From an uncultured Lachnospiraceae bacterium (GTDB taxonomy: Bacteria > Bacillota > Clostridia > Lachnospirales > Lachnospiraceae), in NCBI GenBank assembly GCA_910584945.1, contig CAJUDY010000016.1:8420-72419 (forward strand): 64,000 nucleotides of DNA. Direction: 5' to 3'. Numbering within the stretch: position 1 is the stretch's first letter; the number at the start of each line of letters is the position of its first letter. Positions 25,719 through 34,911 of the stretch are shown here, in pieces. A program made the translations under genes and the position numbers. Below the pieces are notes generated by a model. It searched no databases, was not told the origin of the DNA, and saw only the letters and a program-made list of their open reading frames with translations.

Positions 25719-26840
25719 TTAATATATGCTTTTATATCCGCCTTCCTCAAGAGAAAGCGCTCCAAAGTACTGTTCAAAATCCATTCCGAGGTATTCGCTC
25801 ATCTGCTTCATCTCCACCAGCGTCTTCTGATCCACCGCCACGCCTTCGGTCTTCACCCGCTCGCAGGCCAGCACCTCTTTTTCCCCATGGGTATAGATGC
25901 GCTCTCTGCCGGCAGCCTTGGGAGCCTCACGAAGCTCCTGTAAAAAGACAGAAAAATGCCGCGTGATCTCCTCCGGATCTCCGAACACTGCCGGATCGAT
26001 GGCAATAAATCCATGACATGTCCCGCCCTTTCCGTCCGTATGGGTGTGATTGGAGGTCAGTCCCTGGGACAGGATCGATGTGAACAGTTCGCAGATCATG
26101 CCGTAGCCGTAACCTTTATGACTTCCGGTCAGTTCTTCATTTTCCCCCAGAGGCATGATCCCGCCTCCGGTCTTGCCCACGATGTTCCGAAGCACCAGAT
26201 CCGCGTCGTTCGAAGGTTTCCCGTCCTGGTCCAGCGCCCATCCGTCCGGCAGCGGTTTCTCCGCTTTCCGGTACATCTCCAGTTTCCCCCTGGTCACCAC
26301 TGTGGTGGATGCGTCAAAGAAGAACGGATATGGCTTTGCAGGCACGGCGATGGCGATGGGATTGCTGCCCAGCATGGCCTGCCTTGCGTTCGTGGGGACC
26401 ATGATCGCCTCGGAATTGGTAAAGGACATCCCGATCAGCCCCTGTTCGCACGCCATCTTCGCATAGTAGCCCGCGATTCCGTAATGATTGGAGTTGCGCA
26501 CGGTGACGATGGCCATCCCGCTTTTCTTTGCCTTATCAATGGCAGTCTGCATGGCCTGATGGCCGATGAGCTGTCCCATGCCGTCATGTCCGTCGATCAC
26601 CGCCGACACCGGCGTCTCAAACACCACCTCCGGAGCCGCGTCCACCTTGATCATCCCCGACTCGATCCCCTTGTGATAGCGGGTCAGTCGCTGCATCCCA
26701 TGAGACTCAATGCCGTACTTGTCCGACGTCAGCAGTACGTCTGTGATGATCCCGCTCTCCTCCTCGGAAAACCCGAATTTTTGGAATGCGTCCTTGCAGA
26801 ATCGCTCCAATACCTCAACCTGAAAATGTAAATGTGCCAT
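25719..26840 (-). CDS. Ldh2/malate-lactate dehydrogenase family oxidoreductase
   Basis: 373-residue NAD(P)-dependent 2-hydroxyacid dehydrogenase of the Ldh_2 fold (malate/L-sulfolactate/ureidoglycolate group), distinct from classical Rossmann LDH. Typical elements are SDKYGIESHGMQRLTRYHKG, VRNSNHYGIAGYYAKMA (catalytic His), GSNPIAIAVPAKPYPFFFD and SHKGYGYGMICELF. Full length for the family. AGGAGG precedes the ATG. It is a lone gene with its own terminator, so the substrate cannot be inferred from neighbours; 2-oxoacid reduction such as oxaloacetate to malate is likely. Confidence 0.88.
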   Translation of the reverse strand: MAHLHFQVEVLERFCKDAFQKFGFSEEESGIITDVLLTSDKYGIESHGMQRLTRYHKGIESGMIKVDAAPEVVFETPVSAVIDGHDGMGQLIGHQAMQTAIDKAKKSGMAIVTVRNSNHYGIAGYYAKMACEQGLIGMSFTNSEAIMVPTNARQAMLGSNPIAIAVPAKPYPFFFDASTTVVTRGKLEMYRKAEKPLPDGWALDQDGKPSNDADLVLRNIVGKTGGGIMPLGENEELTGSHKGYGYGMICELFTSILSQGLTSNHTHTDGKGGTCHGFIAIDPAVFGDPEEITRHFSVFLQELREAPKAAGRERIYTHGEKEVLACERVKTEGVAVDQKTLVEMKQMSEYLGMDFEQYFGALSLEEGGYKSIY

Positions 26841-26968
26841 TTTTCCCTCCTGATTTAAGTTTCACAGCTCCCCTCCCGGGGCGTCTGTTCCAATCTCCTT
26901 CTGCTGCCAAAAGGCAAGCGATTTTTCCGACATCAATATAACATTTTCAGCGATATATTTCAAGCATA

Positions 26969-28306
26969 TCAGAAATACCCATACCGCTTCCTCTTCCCCG
27001 TCAGGAAGAAGAACGTCACGCCTGCCGCCAGAACCTCCGCCGCCAAGATGGACAGCCAGATCCCATCAACGCCCCAGAAAAGCGGAAAACATAAAACCGC
27101 CGCGCACTGGAACACCAGCGTCCTAAGGAAGGAGATCAGCGCAGAAGTCAGCCCGTCTCCAAGAGCGGTAAAAAAGGAAGAACCAAAGATCGCAAAGCCG
27201 GAACACAGGAACGAACAAGAGAAGAAACGGAAGCCCCGGACCGTCAGCTCCATCAGTCCCGTATCATAGCCGGCAAAGAGATAAGAAAGCGGCGCGGCCA
27301 GAAGCTCCCCGGCGGCGAACATCAAAAGCGCCGCCGCACCCACCAGCAGATGGCTCTTTTTCAAAAGTCCGCTCAGTTCTTCCCGGCGCCCGGCCCCGTA
27401 GTGATAGCTGATCACCGGCGCGCTGCCCACAGAATATCCGATGAACATGGCCTGAAAGATCAGGCTGACGTACATAAGCACTCCATAGGCGGCAATCCCG
27501 TCCTCCCCCGCGTACCGCATCAGCTGTACATTATAAAGCATGCTGACCAGGGACATGGAGAGATTGCTCATGAGTTCCGAAGAGCCGTTGGTACAGGTTC
27601 TGATCAGCGCCCTGGTATCCAGAGGACCCCTAAGCCCTACCAGCCGCAGAAGGCTCTTATTGTCCCGGCCAAAATAGATCAGCGGGACCACGCCGCCCAC
27701 CAGCTGGCTGAAGGCCGTGGCCGCCGCCGCGCCCTCCATCCCCCAGTGAAACACCGCCACGAACAGGGCGTCCAGCACCATATTGACGAGGCCCGACGCC
27801 ACGGTCACATACAGCCCCAGCTTCGGCTTCTCTGCCGTAACGAACAGACACTGAAATTCAAACTGCAGCACATAGAAGGGAATTGCCAGCAGCACGATCC
27901 TTCCGTAGCGGACGCTGTTTTCCAGAAGGATTCCTTCCGCTCCCATAAGATCGGCGACGGGACGGATGCTCACAAAGCCGATCAGCATCAGCGCCCCGCC
28001 GCACAGGATGGAAGCATAGACGATCAGCGAGAACAGCTTATTGGCCTTCTCCTGCTCCCCTTCTCCCAGCGTCTTCGCGATCAGCGCGCCTCCGCCTGTG
28101 CCGAACATAAAACCCGCGCAGCCCAGGATCATCAAATACGGCATGATAAAATTGACTGCTGCAAAGGGCGTCTTTCCCGCAAAATTGGATACAAAAAATC
28201 CGTCCACCACTCCATAAATCGAGGTAAACACCAGCATGATGACGGACGGAAAGGTAAAGCGCAGCAGACGCCCATAGGTAAAGTGATCGGATAAGCGGAT
28301 CTTCAT
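26969..28306 (-). CDS. MATE-family multidrug efflux protein
   Basis: 445 residues, 12 hydrophobic helices in two six-helix halves. GVVDGFFVSNFAGKTPFAAV near residue 30 and the later GYSVGSAPVISYHYGAGRRE are the paired MATE signatures; GTGGGALIAKTLGEGEQEKA lies in helix 2-3. Such carriers expel cationic drugs using Na+ or H+. The ATG overlaps the MarR regulator's stop (ATGA), so the pump is the second gene of a MarR-MATE operon and likely induced by the ligand that the regulator binds. Confidence 0.9.
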   Translation of the reverse strand: MKIRLSDHFTYGRLLRFTFPSVIMLVFTSIYGVVDGFFVSNFAGKTPFAAVNFIMPYLMILGCAGFMFGTGGGALIAKTLGEGEQEKANKLFSLIVYASILCGGALMLIGFVSIRPVADLMGAEGILLENSVRYGRIVLLAIPFYVLQFEFQCLFVTAEKPKLGLYVTVASGLVNMVLDALFVAVFHWGMEGAAAATAFSQLVGGVVPLIYFGRDNKSLLRLVGLRGPLDTRALIRTCTNGSSELMSNLSMSLVSMLYNVQLMRYAGEDGIAAYGVLMYVSLIFQAMFIGYSVGSAPVISYHYGAGRREELSGLLKKSHLLVGAAALLMFAAGELLAAPLSYLFAGYDTGLMELTVRGFRFFSCSFLCSGFAIFGSSFFTALGDGLTSALISFLRTLVFQCAAVLCFPLFWGVDGIWLSILAAEVLAAGVTFFFLTGKRKRYGYF

Positions 28307-28758
28307 GTCATATCCCCCGCTTTCATCTGTTTTGCCTTTTTTCGGATCTCGGTCAGAAAACGCTCGGTCAGCTCCAGGTATTTCTTCACATCCTCTTCCG
28401 TCCAGGAAGCAAGGATTTCATTTTCCGCCCGCAGGATTCGCCTTGCCGTTCGCTCTGCCAGGTCCGCCCCTTTTTCGGTCAGGCAGACATTCTTATTCCT
28501 GGAGTCGGCGGATTTTAAATAGACAATCCCTTCGGCCTCCATCTTGCGGATGGCGGAATTGACCGTCTGCTTGCTCAATCCGGACCATCTGCAGATGTCC
28601 TGCAGCGCACACTGGTCTCCCTGATCGCAGATCGCATAAAGGATATTCATGGCGCTGTCCGACAGTCCAAACTTCAAAGCCATCTCGTGATAGACCGCGC
28701 TCGTCTCACCCAGGAGATAATTATAGCGTTTCATGTCGGTAGAAACAGATTCTCTCAT
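28303..28758 (-). CDS. MarR-family regulator of the MATE pump
   Basis: 151 residues with a winged helix: LQDICRWSGLSKQTVNSAIR (recognition helix), then KMEAEGIVYLKSADSRNKNVCLTEKG (wing). It would bind as a dimer and repress its own operon until a drug-like ligand is present. GGAGGTG is placed before the ATG. Just upstream is a large perfect inverted repeat (28774-28814) that is the obvious operator. Overlaps the MATE gene by 4 bp. Confidence 0.9.
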   Translation of the reverse strand: MRESVSTDMKRYNYLLGETSAVYHEMALKFGLSDSAMNILYAICDQGDQCALQDICRWSGLSKQTVNSAIRKMEAEGIVYLKSADSRNKNVCLTEKGADLAERTARRILRAENEILASWTEEDVKKYLELTERFLTEIRKKAKQMKAGDMT

Positions 28759-28773
28759 TTGGCACCTCCATAT

Positions 28774-28814
28774 AGTACGAAATCATACTATGCATTATAG
28801 TATGATTTCGTACT
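28774..28814 (-). promoter_or_regulatory. MarR operator: 18-bp perfect inverted repeat
   Basis: AGTACGAAATCATACTAT (28774-28791) is repeated inverted at 28797-28814 with a 5-bp spacer. Each arm is itself roughly symmetric (GTA...TAC), so it may hold two dimers. It ends 15 bp before the regulator's ATG, overlapping the likely promoter. Confidence 0.75.
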
Positions 28815-28832
28815 GATGTCAATGGAGTTTAC

Positions 28833-29770
28833 TCAACTTTCTGCAGCTTCCATCAGTCCCTGGTAAAGCTGGGGCAGGAGGCCGGTTCCACCGCGATGAT
28901 CCGCCAGTTCACCTCGCCTCGATCTGCTGTAAGGCCGCGTCCGCGGTAAGGAGCTGAACGTAGCCAGAGCCACCTGGTTCATATACGCATTCATGGATTT
29001 TCTGTCATCCTGTAGCAACGCTCTGAGAAATCCATTGTACACCGTCCCCGAACAGGAAAACCATTTTCGGATCATTTTCCGAAACATGAGCTGTACTTCC
29101 TTGTTCGTCAAAACCAGTTCGTACCGTTCCATTCCGATCTCTTCATTTAAACTATAGTCTTCCACCTTCAGATACCCGCCCGCCAGAAGCAGACTCCAGA
29201 CGGCATTCTCATCCGCATCCAGCTGATCAAAAGTAACCTGTTCGTCGATTTCCGCAAACAAATGTTGTCCTTTCAGCAGATATTCCATCGACATTTTGAT
29301 CTCCGCGTCCCCCTCGCGGATCAGCTGATCCACCAGACCATTGCTGCTGGTGTTGGCCCAGTAGGCGGAAAGCTTCTTTTTGTCCAGAAAATTGATAATG
29401 GACCACGGATTATAGATATCCCGTCTTTTTCCAAAGGTAAAGCCGTCATACCAGTCCTTTACCTTTTGTCTCTCCTCATACAGTCCCTGTTCCTTTAACG
29501 CCTCCCACACTTCCTCCTCCGTAAATCCGAAGCTGCTCTCGTATTTCTCGGAAGTCGTCGTCACCACTTCCAGATTATTGAGATCGGAAAAGATGGACTC
29601 TTTGCTGACTCTGGTAATCCCGGTCAGGGCCGCCCGTTCCAGATAAGGATTCGTCTTAAAAGTCGAGTTAAACAGTCCCCGAATAAAATCCGTTTTATCA
29701 ATATAAAAACACTGATTTTAGATCAGCTTCTCAAAGCTCTGAATCCCGATTCCTACGGTCCTCGCCATCT
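28833..29770 (-). pseudogene. Ruin of an AAA-ATPase-like/PD-(D/E)XK family gene
   Basis: The frame begins ARTVGIGIQSFEKLI, hits an in-frame TAG-type stop, continues FYIDKTDFIRG and then jumps to AALTGITRVSKESIFSDLNN, omitting the Walker A/B part. The middle is well kept (FGFTEEEVWEAL, VKDWYDGFTFGK, YNPWSIINFL, STYWANTSSN-like ANTSSNGLVD). Near MNQVALATFSS the C-terminal nuclease-like domain is cut off. The gene is therefore dead by at least one stop and two deletions. Same family as the ruin at 1332-1595. Confidence 0.8.
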
Positions 29771-29807
29771 ATACACCTCCTGCCCGTTTCTCCCAAAACA
29801 TCCCCGT

Positions 29808-31166
29808 CTACAGGAAGATATACTTACAGATAAACAAAACCGCGAGCACATACATCAGCGGCGTGACCTTCTTCGCCTTTCCGCAGCATACGTTGACTGC
29901 CACATAGGAAAGCACGCCGATGGCGATGCCTTCGGAGATACTGTATGCCAGGGGCATGGCAAGCATGCACAGATAGGCCGGAATCGACTCCGTCAGATCG
30001 TCAAAGTCTACGTGGATGATGGAAGACACCATCAAAAACCCTACAAAGATCAGGGCCGGAGCCGTCGCGAATCCGGGAATGGATGTGAAGATCGGTGCAA
30101 AGAAGATCGAGAGCAGGAACAAGAATCCGGTCACCATGGACGCCAGTCCGGTCCTTGCGCCGGCACCGACTCCCGCCGAGCTCTCCACAAAGGTCGTGGT
30201 GGTGGAGGTGCCGAGCACCGCGCCGGCGGAAGTGGCGATGGCATCCGCCAGAAGCGCCTGTCTGATATTCGGAAGCTTTTCATTCTCGTCCAGCATGTCC
30301 GCCTTGGTGGCGACGCCTACCAGCGTTCCAATGGTGTCGAACATATCCACAAACAGAAAAGCCAGCAGCACGACCACAAAGTTCGCAATACCAACACCCG
30401 AAAAGTCCCCCATAAAGCACTGGCCAAAGGTCTTTGACAAAGCAGAAAAGTCCGTAATGGCAAAGGTGGGATACAGGGAATAAAAGCCGTTTTCCGCATC
30501 CACCGTGTAGAGGCCCGCTGCCTGACAGAGCATGCCGAGTACCCAGGTCGCAACAATTCCGATCAGGATCGAACCTTTTACGCCCCGCGCGTGGAGGATG
30601 GCGATCAAGAATGTTCCGATGATCGCAAGCAGCGCGCAGATCCCAAGGGTATGAAACTGGGATGCAAAACTTACATAGGTGGTAAGAGTGGAATCACTGT
30701 TCACGATCACATGTCCGCCCTGTAAGCCTACGAACGCGATGAACAGTCCGATTCCGGCGCTGACTCCCTTCTTCAGCCCGCTGGGAATGGCGTTAAAAAT
30801 CGCCTCCCGGACGCTGGTCAGCGACAGGATGATGAACACGATACCCTCCGCAAATACTGCCAGAAGCGCCACCCGCCAGTCATAGCCGTAAGCTCCGCAC
30901 ACCGTAAAGGCAAAGTAAGCGTTGAGTCCCATGCCCGGCGCGAGGGCGAAGGGATAGTTCGCCAGAAGCGCCATGGCCGCCGTACCCACAAAGGAAGCCA
31001 GACAGGTCGCCATCAGCACCGCCGTGGCATCCATCCCCGCCGCGGAAAGCATGGACGGATTCACCGCGAGGATATACGCCATGGTCATAAATGTGGTAAT
31101 GCCGCCGATGACCTCTGTCCGGACATCCGTGTTGTTTTCTCTGAGTTTAAACAGTCTTTCAATCAT
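29808..31166 (-). CDS. NCS2/AzgA-type purine permease
   Basis: 452-residue permease for hypoxanthine/guanine or adenine, with about 13 helices. The N-terminal signature TEVIGGITTFMTMAYILAVN and FALAPGMGLNAYFAF are characteristic of the AzgA/PbuG branch; GVATKADMLDENEKLPNIRQ and STTTTFVESSAGVGAGARTG match the substrate-site region. GAGGGAGAT lies before the ATG. I saw no purine riboswitch in the 500 bp upstream, though many relatives have one. Confidence 0.9.
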   Translation of the reverse strand: MIERLFKLRENNTDVRTEVIGGITTFMTMAYILAVNPSMLSAAGMDATAVLMATCLASFVGTAAMALLANYPFALAPGMGLNAYFAFTVCGAYGYDWRVALLAVFAEGIVFIILSLTSVREAIFNAIPSGLKKGVSAGIGLFIAFVGLQGGHVIVNSDSTLTTYVSFASQFHTLGICALLAIIGTFLIAILHARGVKGSILIGIVATWVLGMLCQAAGLYTVDAENGFYSLYPTFAITDFSALSKTFGQCFMGDFSGVGIANFVVVLLAFLFVDMFDTIGTLVGVATKADMLDENEKLPNIRQALLADAIATSAGAVLGTSTTTTFVESSAGVGAGARTGLASMVTGFLFLLSIFFAPIFTSIPGFATAPALIFVGFLMVSSIIHVDFDDLTESIPAYLCMLAMPLAYSISEGIAIGVLSYVAVNVCCGKAKKVTPLMYVLAVLFICKYIFL

Positions 31167-31230
31167 ATGGATCTCCCTCTTCTTTCTTTATTTCTTTTAT
31201 TGTATCCTTATTCGGGAAGGAAATCAATAA

Positions 31231-31656
31231 ACAGTAGGGAGATTTACTATTTTATTTGTCACAGTCTATTTGACGCAGTCCAAAAAGTTGCCATACACCA
31301 GAAAGGAATGGCTATTATGGACAGTATTGTGGTAAGGACAACACATATTCCCATGGGGATATGGCTGATTTTGACAGCTATACATCCCAGGAAAACGATC
31401 AAAGGAATGATTATGAGACGAATAAAAGAAAAGATGAATCAGAATCGTCAGCACATCATCCCGGATACTGGTTCAGATTTTTTTAAAATCTCTGTTCTGC
31501 GCAATCTTATATTTTGAAAAAAGCGGTTCCGATCACCTGATTCAGATACTGTCCCATCGAACTTCCACGCTCCTTTTCTTTCTCCATACAACTTTAAATT
31601 CATTATAACCGCTTTCCTTTCGGGTATAAACGAAGAAAATCTTTTCAGAAAAGTAT
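31231..31656. other. Intergenic stretch with no recognisable gene
   Basis: Between the purine permease and the aldo-keto reductase. Only short open frames without ribosome-binding sites or recognisable motifs. No repeat or RNA motif was recognised. Confidence 0.6.
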
Positions 31657-31685
31657 TTGCCGACTACCCGTCAATGGGGTAGAAT
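31657..31685 (+). promoter_or_regulatory. Promoter of the aldo-keto reductase gene with a dyad in the spacer
   Basis: TTGCCG (31657-31662), a 17-bp spacer and TAGAAT (31680-31685). The spacer holds CTACCC...GGGGTAG, an inverted repeat that could be a repressor or MerR-type site. Confidence 0.55.
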
Positions 31686-31722
31686 AGAAAGAAACACATA
31701 GAACAGAAGGAGAACGCTCACT

Positions 31723-32850
31723 ATGCAAACAAAGAAACTTGGTTTTGGACTCATGCGTCTGCCCCTCAACGACAAGACCAATGCCGGCGACATCGACGTG
31801 GAACAGGTGAAACAGATGGTGGATACTTTTCTGGCAAAGGGCTTTACTTACTTTGACACCGCCTGGATGTACTGCGGCTTTCAGAGCGAACCTGTGACAA
31901 AGACCGTTCTGGTGGACCGCCATCCTAGGGACAGCTACACTCTCGCCACCAAGCTGCATTCTGGCTTTATCGACTCTCTGGAAGACAGAGACAAAGTCTT
32001 TCAGGCGCAGCTTGAGAAGACCGGCGTCACTTATTTTGACTATTATCTCCTCCACGGCATCGAGGCTTCCTCGCTTCCAAAATATGAGCGGCTGGACTGC
32101 TTCGGCTGGCTTCTGGACAAGAAGGCAAAGGGGCTGGTGAAGCATGCCGGATTTTCTTTCCACGCCAGCGCGGAGCTGTTGGATGAGATCCTCACAAAGC
32201 ATCCGGAGATGGAATTCGTGCAGCTGCAGATCAACTATCTGGACTGGGAAAGCGAGTGGGTTCAGTCCAGAAAATGCTACGAAGTGGCGGTCAAGCACGG
32301 AAAACAGGTCGTCGTCATGGAACCGGTCAAGGGCGGCACGCTGGCGAAGGTTCCTGCAGAGGCGGAAAAGCTGTTCCGGGCCCAGGAACCAAAGCTGTCC
32401 GTACCCAGCTGGGCGATCCGCTTTGCCGCTTCCCTGGACCATGTCATGATGGTGCTCTCCGGCATGAGCAATCTGGAACAGATGAACGACAATCTGAGCT
32501 ATATGGAAGATTTCCGGCCCCTCACAGAGGAAGAGAAGAAGCTCACCGGCAAGGTGGCGGACATCATCAACGCACAGATCGCCGTCCCCTGCACCGGATG
32601 CTCCTACTGTACCGAAGGATGTCCCAGGAAGATTGCCATCCCCCAGTATTTCTCCTTATATAATGAAGATATGAGAGAAGAATTAGAAGAAAAGGGATGG
32701 ACCGCCAATTTCGCCCAGTACGAAACCCTTGCGGGCAAATTCGGAAGAGCGAAAGACTGCGAGGAGTGCGGACAGTGTGAAAGCGTCTGCCCTCAGCACC
32801 TGCCTATTATCGAGAAATTAAAAGAAGTGTCCGCGCATTTTGACCACTGA
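31723..32850 (+). CDS. Aldo/keto reductase with C-terminal 4Fe-4S domain
   Basis: 375 residues. The first 270 are a TIM-barrel aldo-keto reductase (LGFGLMRLP, YFDTAWMYC with catalytic Tyr, YYLLHGIEA, MEPVKGGTLAKV). The C-terminus adds two ferredoxin-like Cys sets, CTGCSYCTEGCP and CEECGQCESVCP, as in the YdhJ/'general stress'-type Fe-S aldo-keto reductases of anaerobes. It probably couples carbonyl reduction to ferredoxin or NAD(P)H. A clear AGAAGGAG site precedes the ATG. Single-gene unit, convergent with the NAD-kinase-like gene. Confidence 0.88.
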   Translation: MQTKKLGFGLMRLPLNDKTNAGDIDVEQVKQMVDTFLAKGFTYFDTAWMYCGFQSEPVTKTVLVDRHPRDSYTLATKLHSGFIDSLEDRDKVFQAQLEKTGVTYFDYYLLHGIEASSLPKYERLDCFGWLLDKKAKGLVKHAGFSFHASAELLDEILTKHPEMEFVQLQINYLDWESEWVQSRKCYEVAVKHGKQVVVMEPVKGGTLAKVPAEAEKLFRAQEPKLSVPSWAIRFAASLDHVMMVLSGMSNLEQMNDNLSYMEDFRPLTEEEKKLTGKVADIINAQIAVPCTGCSYCTEGCPRKIAIPQYFSLYNEDMREELEEKGWTANFAQYETLAGKFGRAKDCEECGQCESVCPQHLPIIEKLKEVSAHFDH

Positions 32851-32859
32851 CCGGAACGA

Positions 32860-33786
32860 TCACAGGACCAGCACCCCTCTTTTGGGCGCAATCTCCACCG
32901 TGATCTCGGTTCCGGCGTTGAATTCGACGGCGTCCTGTTCCATCCCGTCGGAAAAGACCACGCCGTTCTCCGGCATCTGGGACCGGACCCGGAAGGCGTC
33001 CTGCTCCGTCAGCCTGCCATAGACGATCCCTGCCTGGGTCCGGCGGCTGGGAAAGGGTTCCCGGACCACGAAGGTCAGCGTCCTCTCGTCCCAGGCCAAT
33101 CCCCGGCTGCCGAAACAAGGACCTCCGAAGGACCCGGCGATGCCGGCGGCCTGGGTTATGACAGAGCGGTGCCAGCCGCTGGAACCAAGACCGGTGGAGA
33201 CAATGATCCCGCTGGAGGACTGGCTTTCCCACCGGTCGTTCCAGGTGAGGTCATACCGGGCGGACACGTGGGTTTTCTGGCCGATGAACAGGTCGTTGAC
33301 CGCCAGCATGGTCTGGCCGTCCCTGGTCCGGGCCTGAGCCATGGTGATCTCCCGAAAACTGCCGTTCCCTTTCAGTATCTTTGTAAGGACGCGCTCCGTA
33401 TCCCCGGCTTCAAAGGGGAGCAGGACTCCGTCCCATCGGTCCGGTTCCGGGTTGACGCCGATGAGTGGCTGGCCGTCCAGGTATTTGAGAATATTTGCCA
33501 CCAGTCCGTCCTGTCCTACGGCAATTACGATATCCTGCCGACCGAAAATCATGTTCGGGAGGAAATCCCGGTCGATCCGCTGCAGTCTGGCGTATCGCTC
33601 CGCTGTCCGGGTGACGGCGGATACCGCCCGCTCATACGCCTCGTCCTCCCGGATATAATCGGAAAAATCCGCTCCCATATGTTCGATATAAAATCTGGCC
33701 TGCTGGACCGTATTGTATTTGCGGATCAGGTCCTGAAGTCTCGTTCTTCTGATGACCAGGATCACTTTGTTCATTCCTCTCTCCAT
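32860..33786 (-). CDS. NAD-kinase-like protein
   Basis: 308 residues. DIVIAVGQDGLVANILKYLD and GVNPEPDRWDG resemble the GGDG and NPG motifs of the ATP-NAD kinase/diacylglycerol kinase fold, and IIVSTGLGSSGWHRSV resembles the TPTGSTAY substrate loop. The canonical GGDGT is altered to GQDGL, so catalytic ability is unclear. AAGGAGG lies 5 bp from the ATG. It follows the SPFH protein gene by 22 bp and shares its promoter. The cell must have another, normal NAD kinase; this one may act on a different nucleotide or bind NAD as a sensor. Confidence 0.65.
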   Translation of the reverse strand: MERGMNKVILVIRRTRLQDLIRKYNTVQQARFYIEHMGADFSDYIREDEAYERAVSAVTRTAERYARLQRIDRDFLPNMIFGRQDIVIAVGQDGLVANILKYLDGQPLIGVNPEPDRWDGVLLPFEAGDTERVLTKILKGNGSFREITMAQARTRDGQTMLAVNDLFIGQKTHVSARYDLTWNDRWESQSSSGIIVSTGLGSSGWHRSVITQAAGIAGSFGGPCFGSRGLAWDERTLTFVVREPFPSRRTQAGIVYGRLTEQDAFRVRSQMPENGVVFSDGMEQDAVEFNAGTEITVEIAPKRGVLVL

Positions 33787-33808
33787 AAAATCCTCCTTTC
33801 AGGACGCT

Positions 33809-34819
33809 TTACGTCAGCGCGTTCAGAAGATCCGGCGACACGTTCAGCGTACCGATCTTTCCCGCCTTGTCGCCCATCTCCAGAAAGGCCCGGGCGATCA
33901 GCGACCGACTGTCCATGCCGCTGATGGCCAATGCCTTTACGATCTCCTTATCCACACCGGAGAAGGTCTTTAAAAGCACCTCGGAGTCATAAGCTTTTGC
34001 ATCGGACTTCTTTTTCTCATTTTTCGTCTGCAATTCTACCAGTCGGCAGTTCTCCTCCTCCAGACGAATCTCGCTGGCGAGCTTCCGGGCGTCCAGCTCC
34101 GCCTGCTTTTCCTGTACCAGCCGCTTCATCTCCATCTCTTTTTCCCGCTTTTCCTTCTGCTTTTCCGCCACCTTGATCTCGGTATTCAGCTCATTTTCCT
34201 TCACGATCCGCTCCTGCTCGATGGCCGCATTCCTGCGCTTGTAGATAGCGTCGTCCTGCTGCCTTAAGATCTCTTCTCTTGCCGCCGCCTCCAGCGCCTT
34301 TCTGGTGTCGCTGCGGGCCAGAACCCCCAGAATGGAGACGGACACCAGCTCCAGACCAAAATCCCGGAGGCCCTCATCCTCCTTCATCCGCTCCCGCAGG
34401 GCCCCGGCCAGCTCATCGGCAGAAACAATCGCCTCCCGCACCGTCTTGTTGCTGATGCATTTGGTGACCCACACTTTTACAAGATTCAGCACCCGCTTGG
34501 ACATCTTCTGCCCGGCTTCCGTAAGCGCCGCCGCATATTCCTTCTTTCCTTTCCAGGAAAAATCCACCATCCGGGACGCCCGCTCGTAATCGGTGATCAG
34601 ATAAGAGATATCTCCCTGGACGCTGACGCTCTGATAGTCGGCGGTCATCAGCTCGTTGAAAGCGAAGCCGGTGTCAAAAGCTGTGGCCGGGATCACGGTT
34701 ATGCTGGTGGTCATCGTATTGTAGAAGAACGATAAACCCAGGCCTTTCTGAACAACTTTTCCTCTTCTGACTTTCATGACGTATTCCGTCGGCTCAAATT
34801 TTTTGTACGCGATTCCCAT
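33809..34819 (-). CDS. SPFH/band-7 domain protein
   Basis: 336 residues. An SPFH domain (residues 10-170; VMKVRRGKVVQKGLG, TADYQSVSVQGDISYLI) is followed by a long charged coiled coil (200-270, IEQERIVKENELNTEIKVAE) as in flotillin/prohibitin-like scaffolds. No transmembrane helix is obvious, so it is either peripheral or soluble. AGGAGG precedes the ATG and a near-consensus promoter is at 34875-34903. It forms an operon with a NAD-kinase-like gene; this pairing is the best clue to function, possibly a membrane-associated stress response, but that is inference. Confidence 0.85.
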   Translation of the reverse strand: MGIAYKKFEPTEYVMKVRRGKVVQKGLGLSFFYNTMTTSITVIPATAFDTGFAFNELMTADYQSVSVQGDISYLITDYERASRMVDFSWKGKKEYAAALTEAGQKMSKRVLNLVKVWVTKCISNKTVREAIVSADELAGALRERMKEDEGLRDFGLELVSVSILGVLARSDTRKALEAAAREEILRQQDDAIYKRRNAAIEQERIVKENELNTEIKVAEKQKEKREKEMEMKRLVQEKQAELDARKLASEIRLEEENCRLVELQTKNEKKKSDAKAYDSEVLLKTFSGVDKEIVKALAISGMDSRSLIARAFLEMGDKAGKIGTLNVSPDLLNALT

Positions 34820-34874
34820 AGTCTTCCTCCTTTTTTTGTTATTATCTTTTTAATAATTTCATTTTATGTTTTAT

Positions 34875-34903
34875 ATGATACTATCACATCGATAATATGT
34901 CAA
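34875..34903 (-). promoter_or_regulatory. Promoter of the SPFH/NAD-kinase-like operon
   Basis: On the minus strand a perfect TTGACA (34898-34903), 17-bp spacer and TATCAT (34875-34880). The spacer contains TATCGATGTGATA, an imperfect dyad. Confidence 0.75.
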
Positions 34904-34911
34904 GATATTTT

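Noticed and set aside
31167..31722. Possible purine riboswitch upstream of the purine permease
   Set aside because: No conserved purine-aptamer core could be found on the minus strand.
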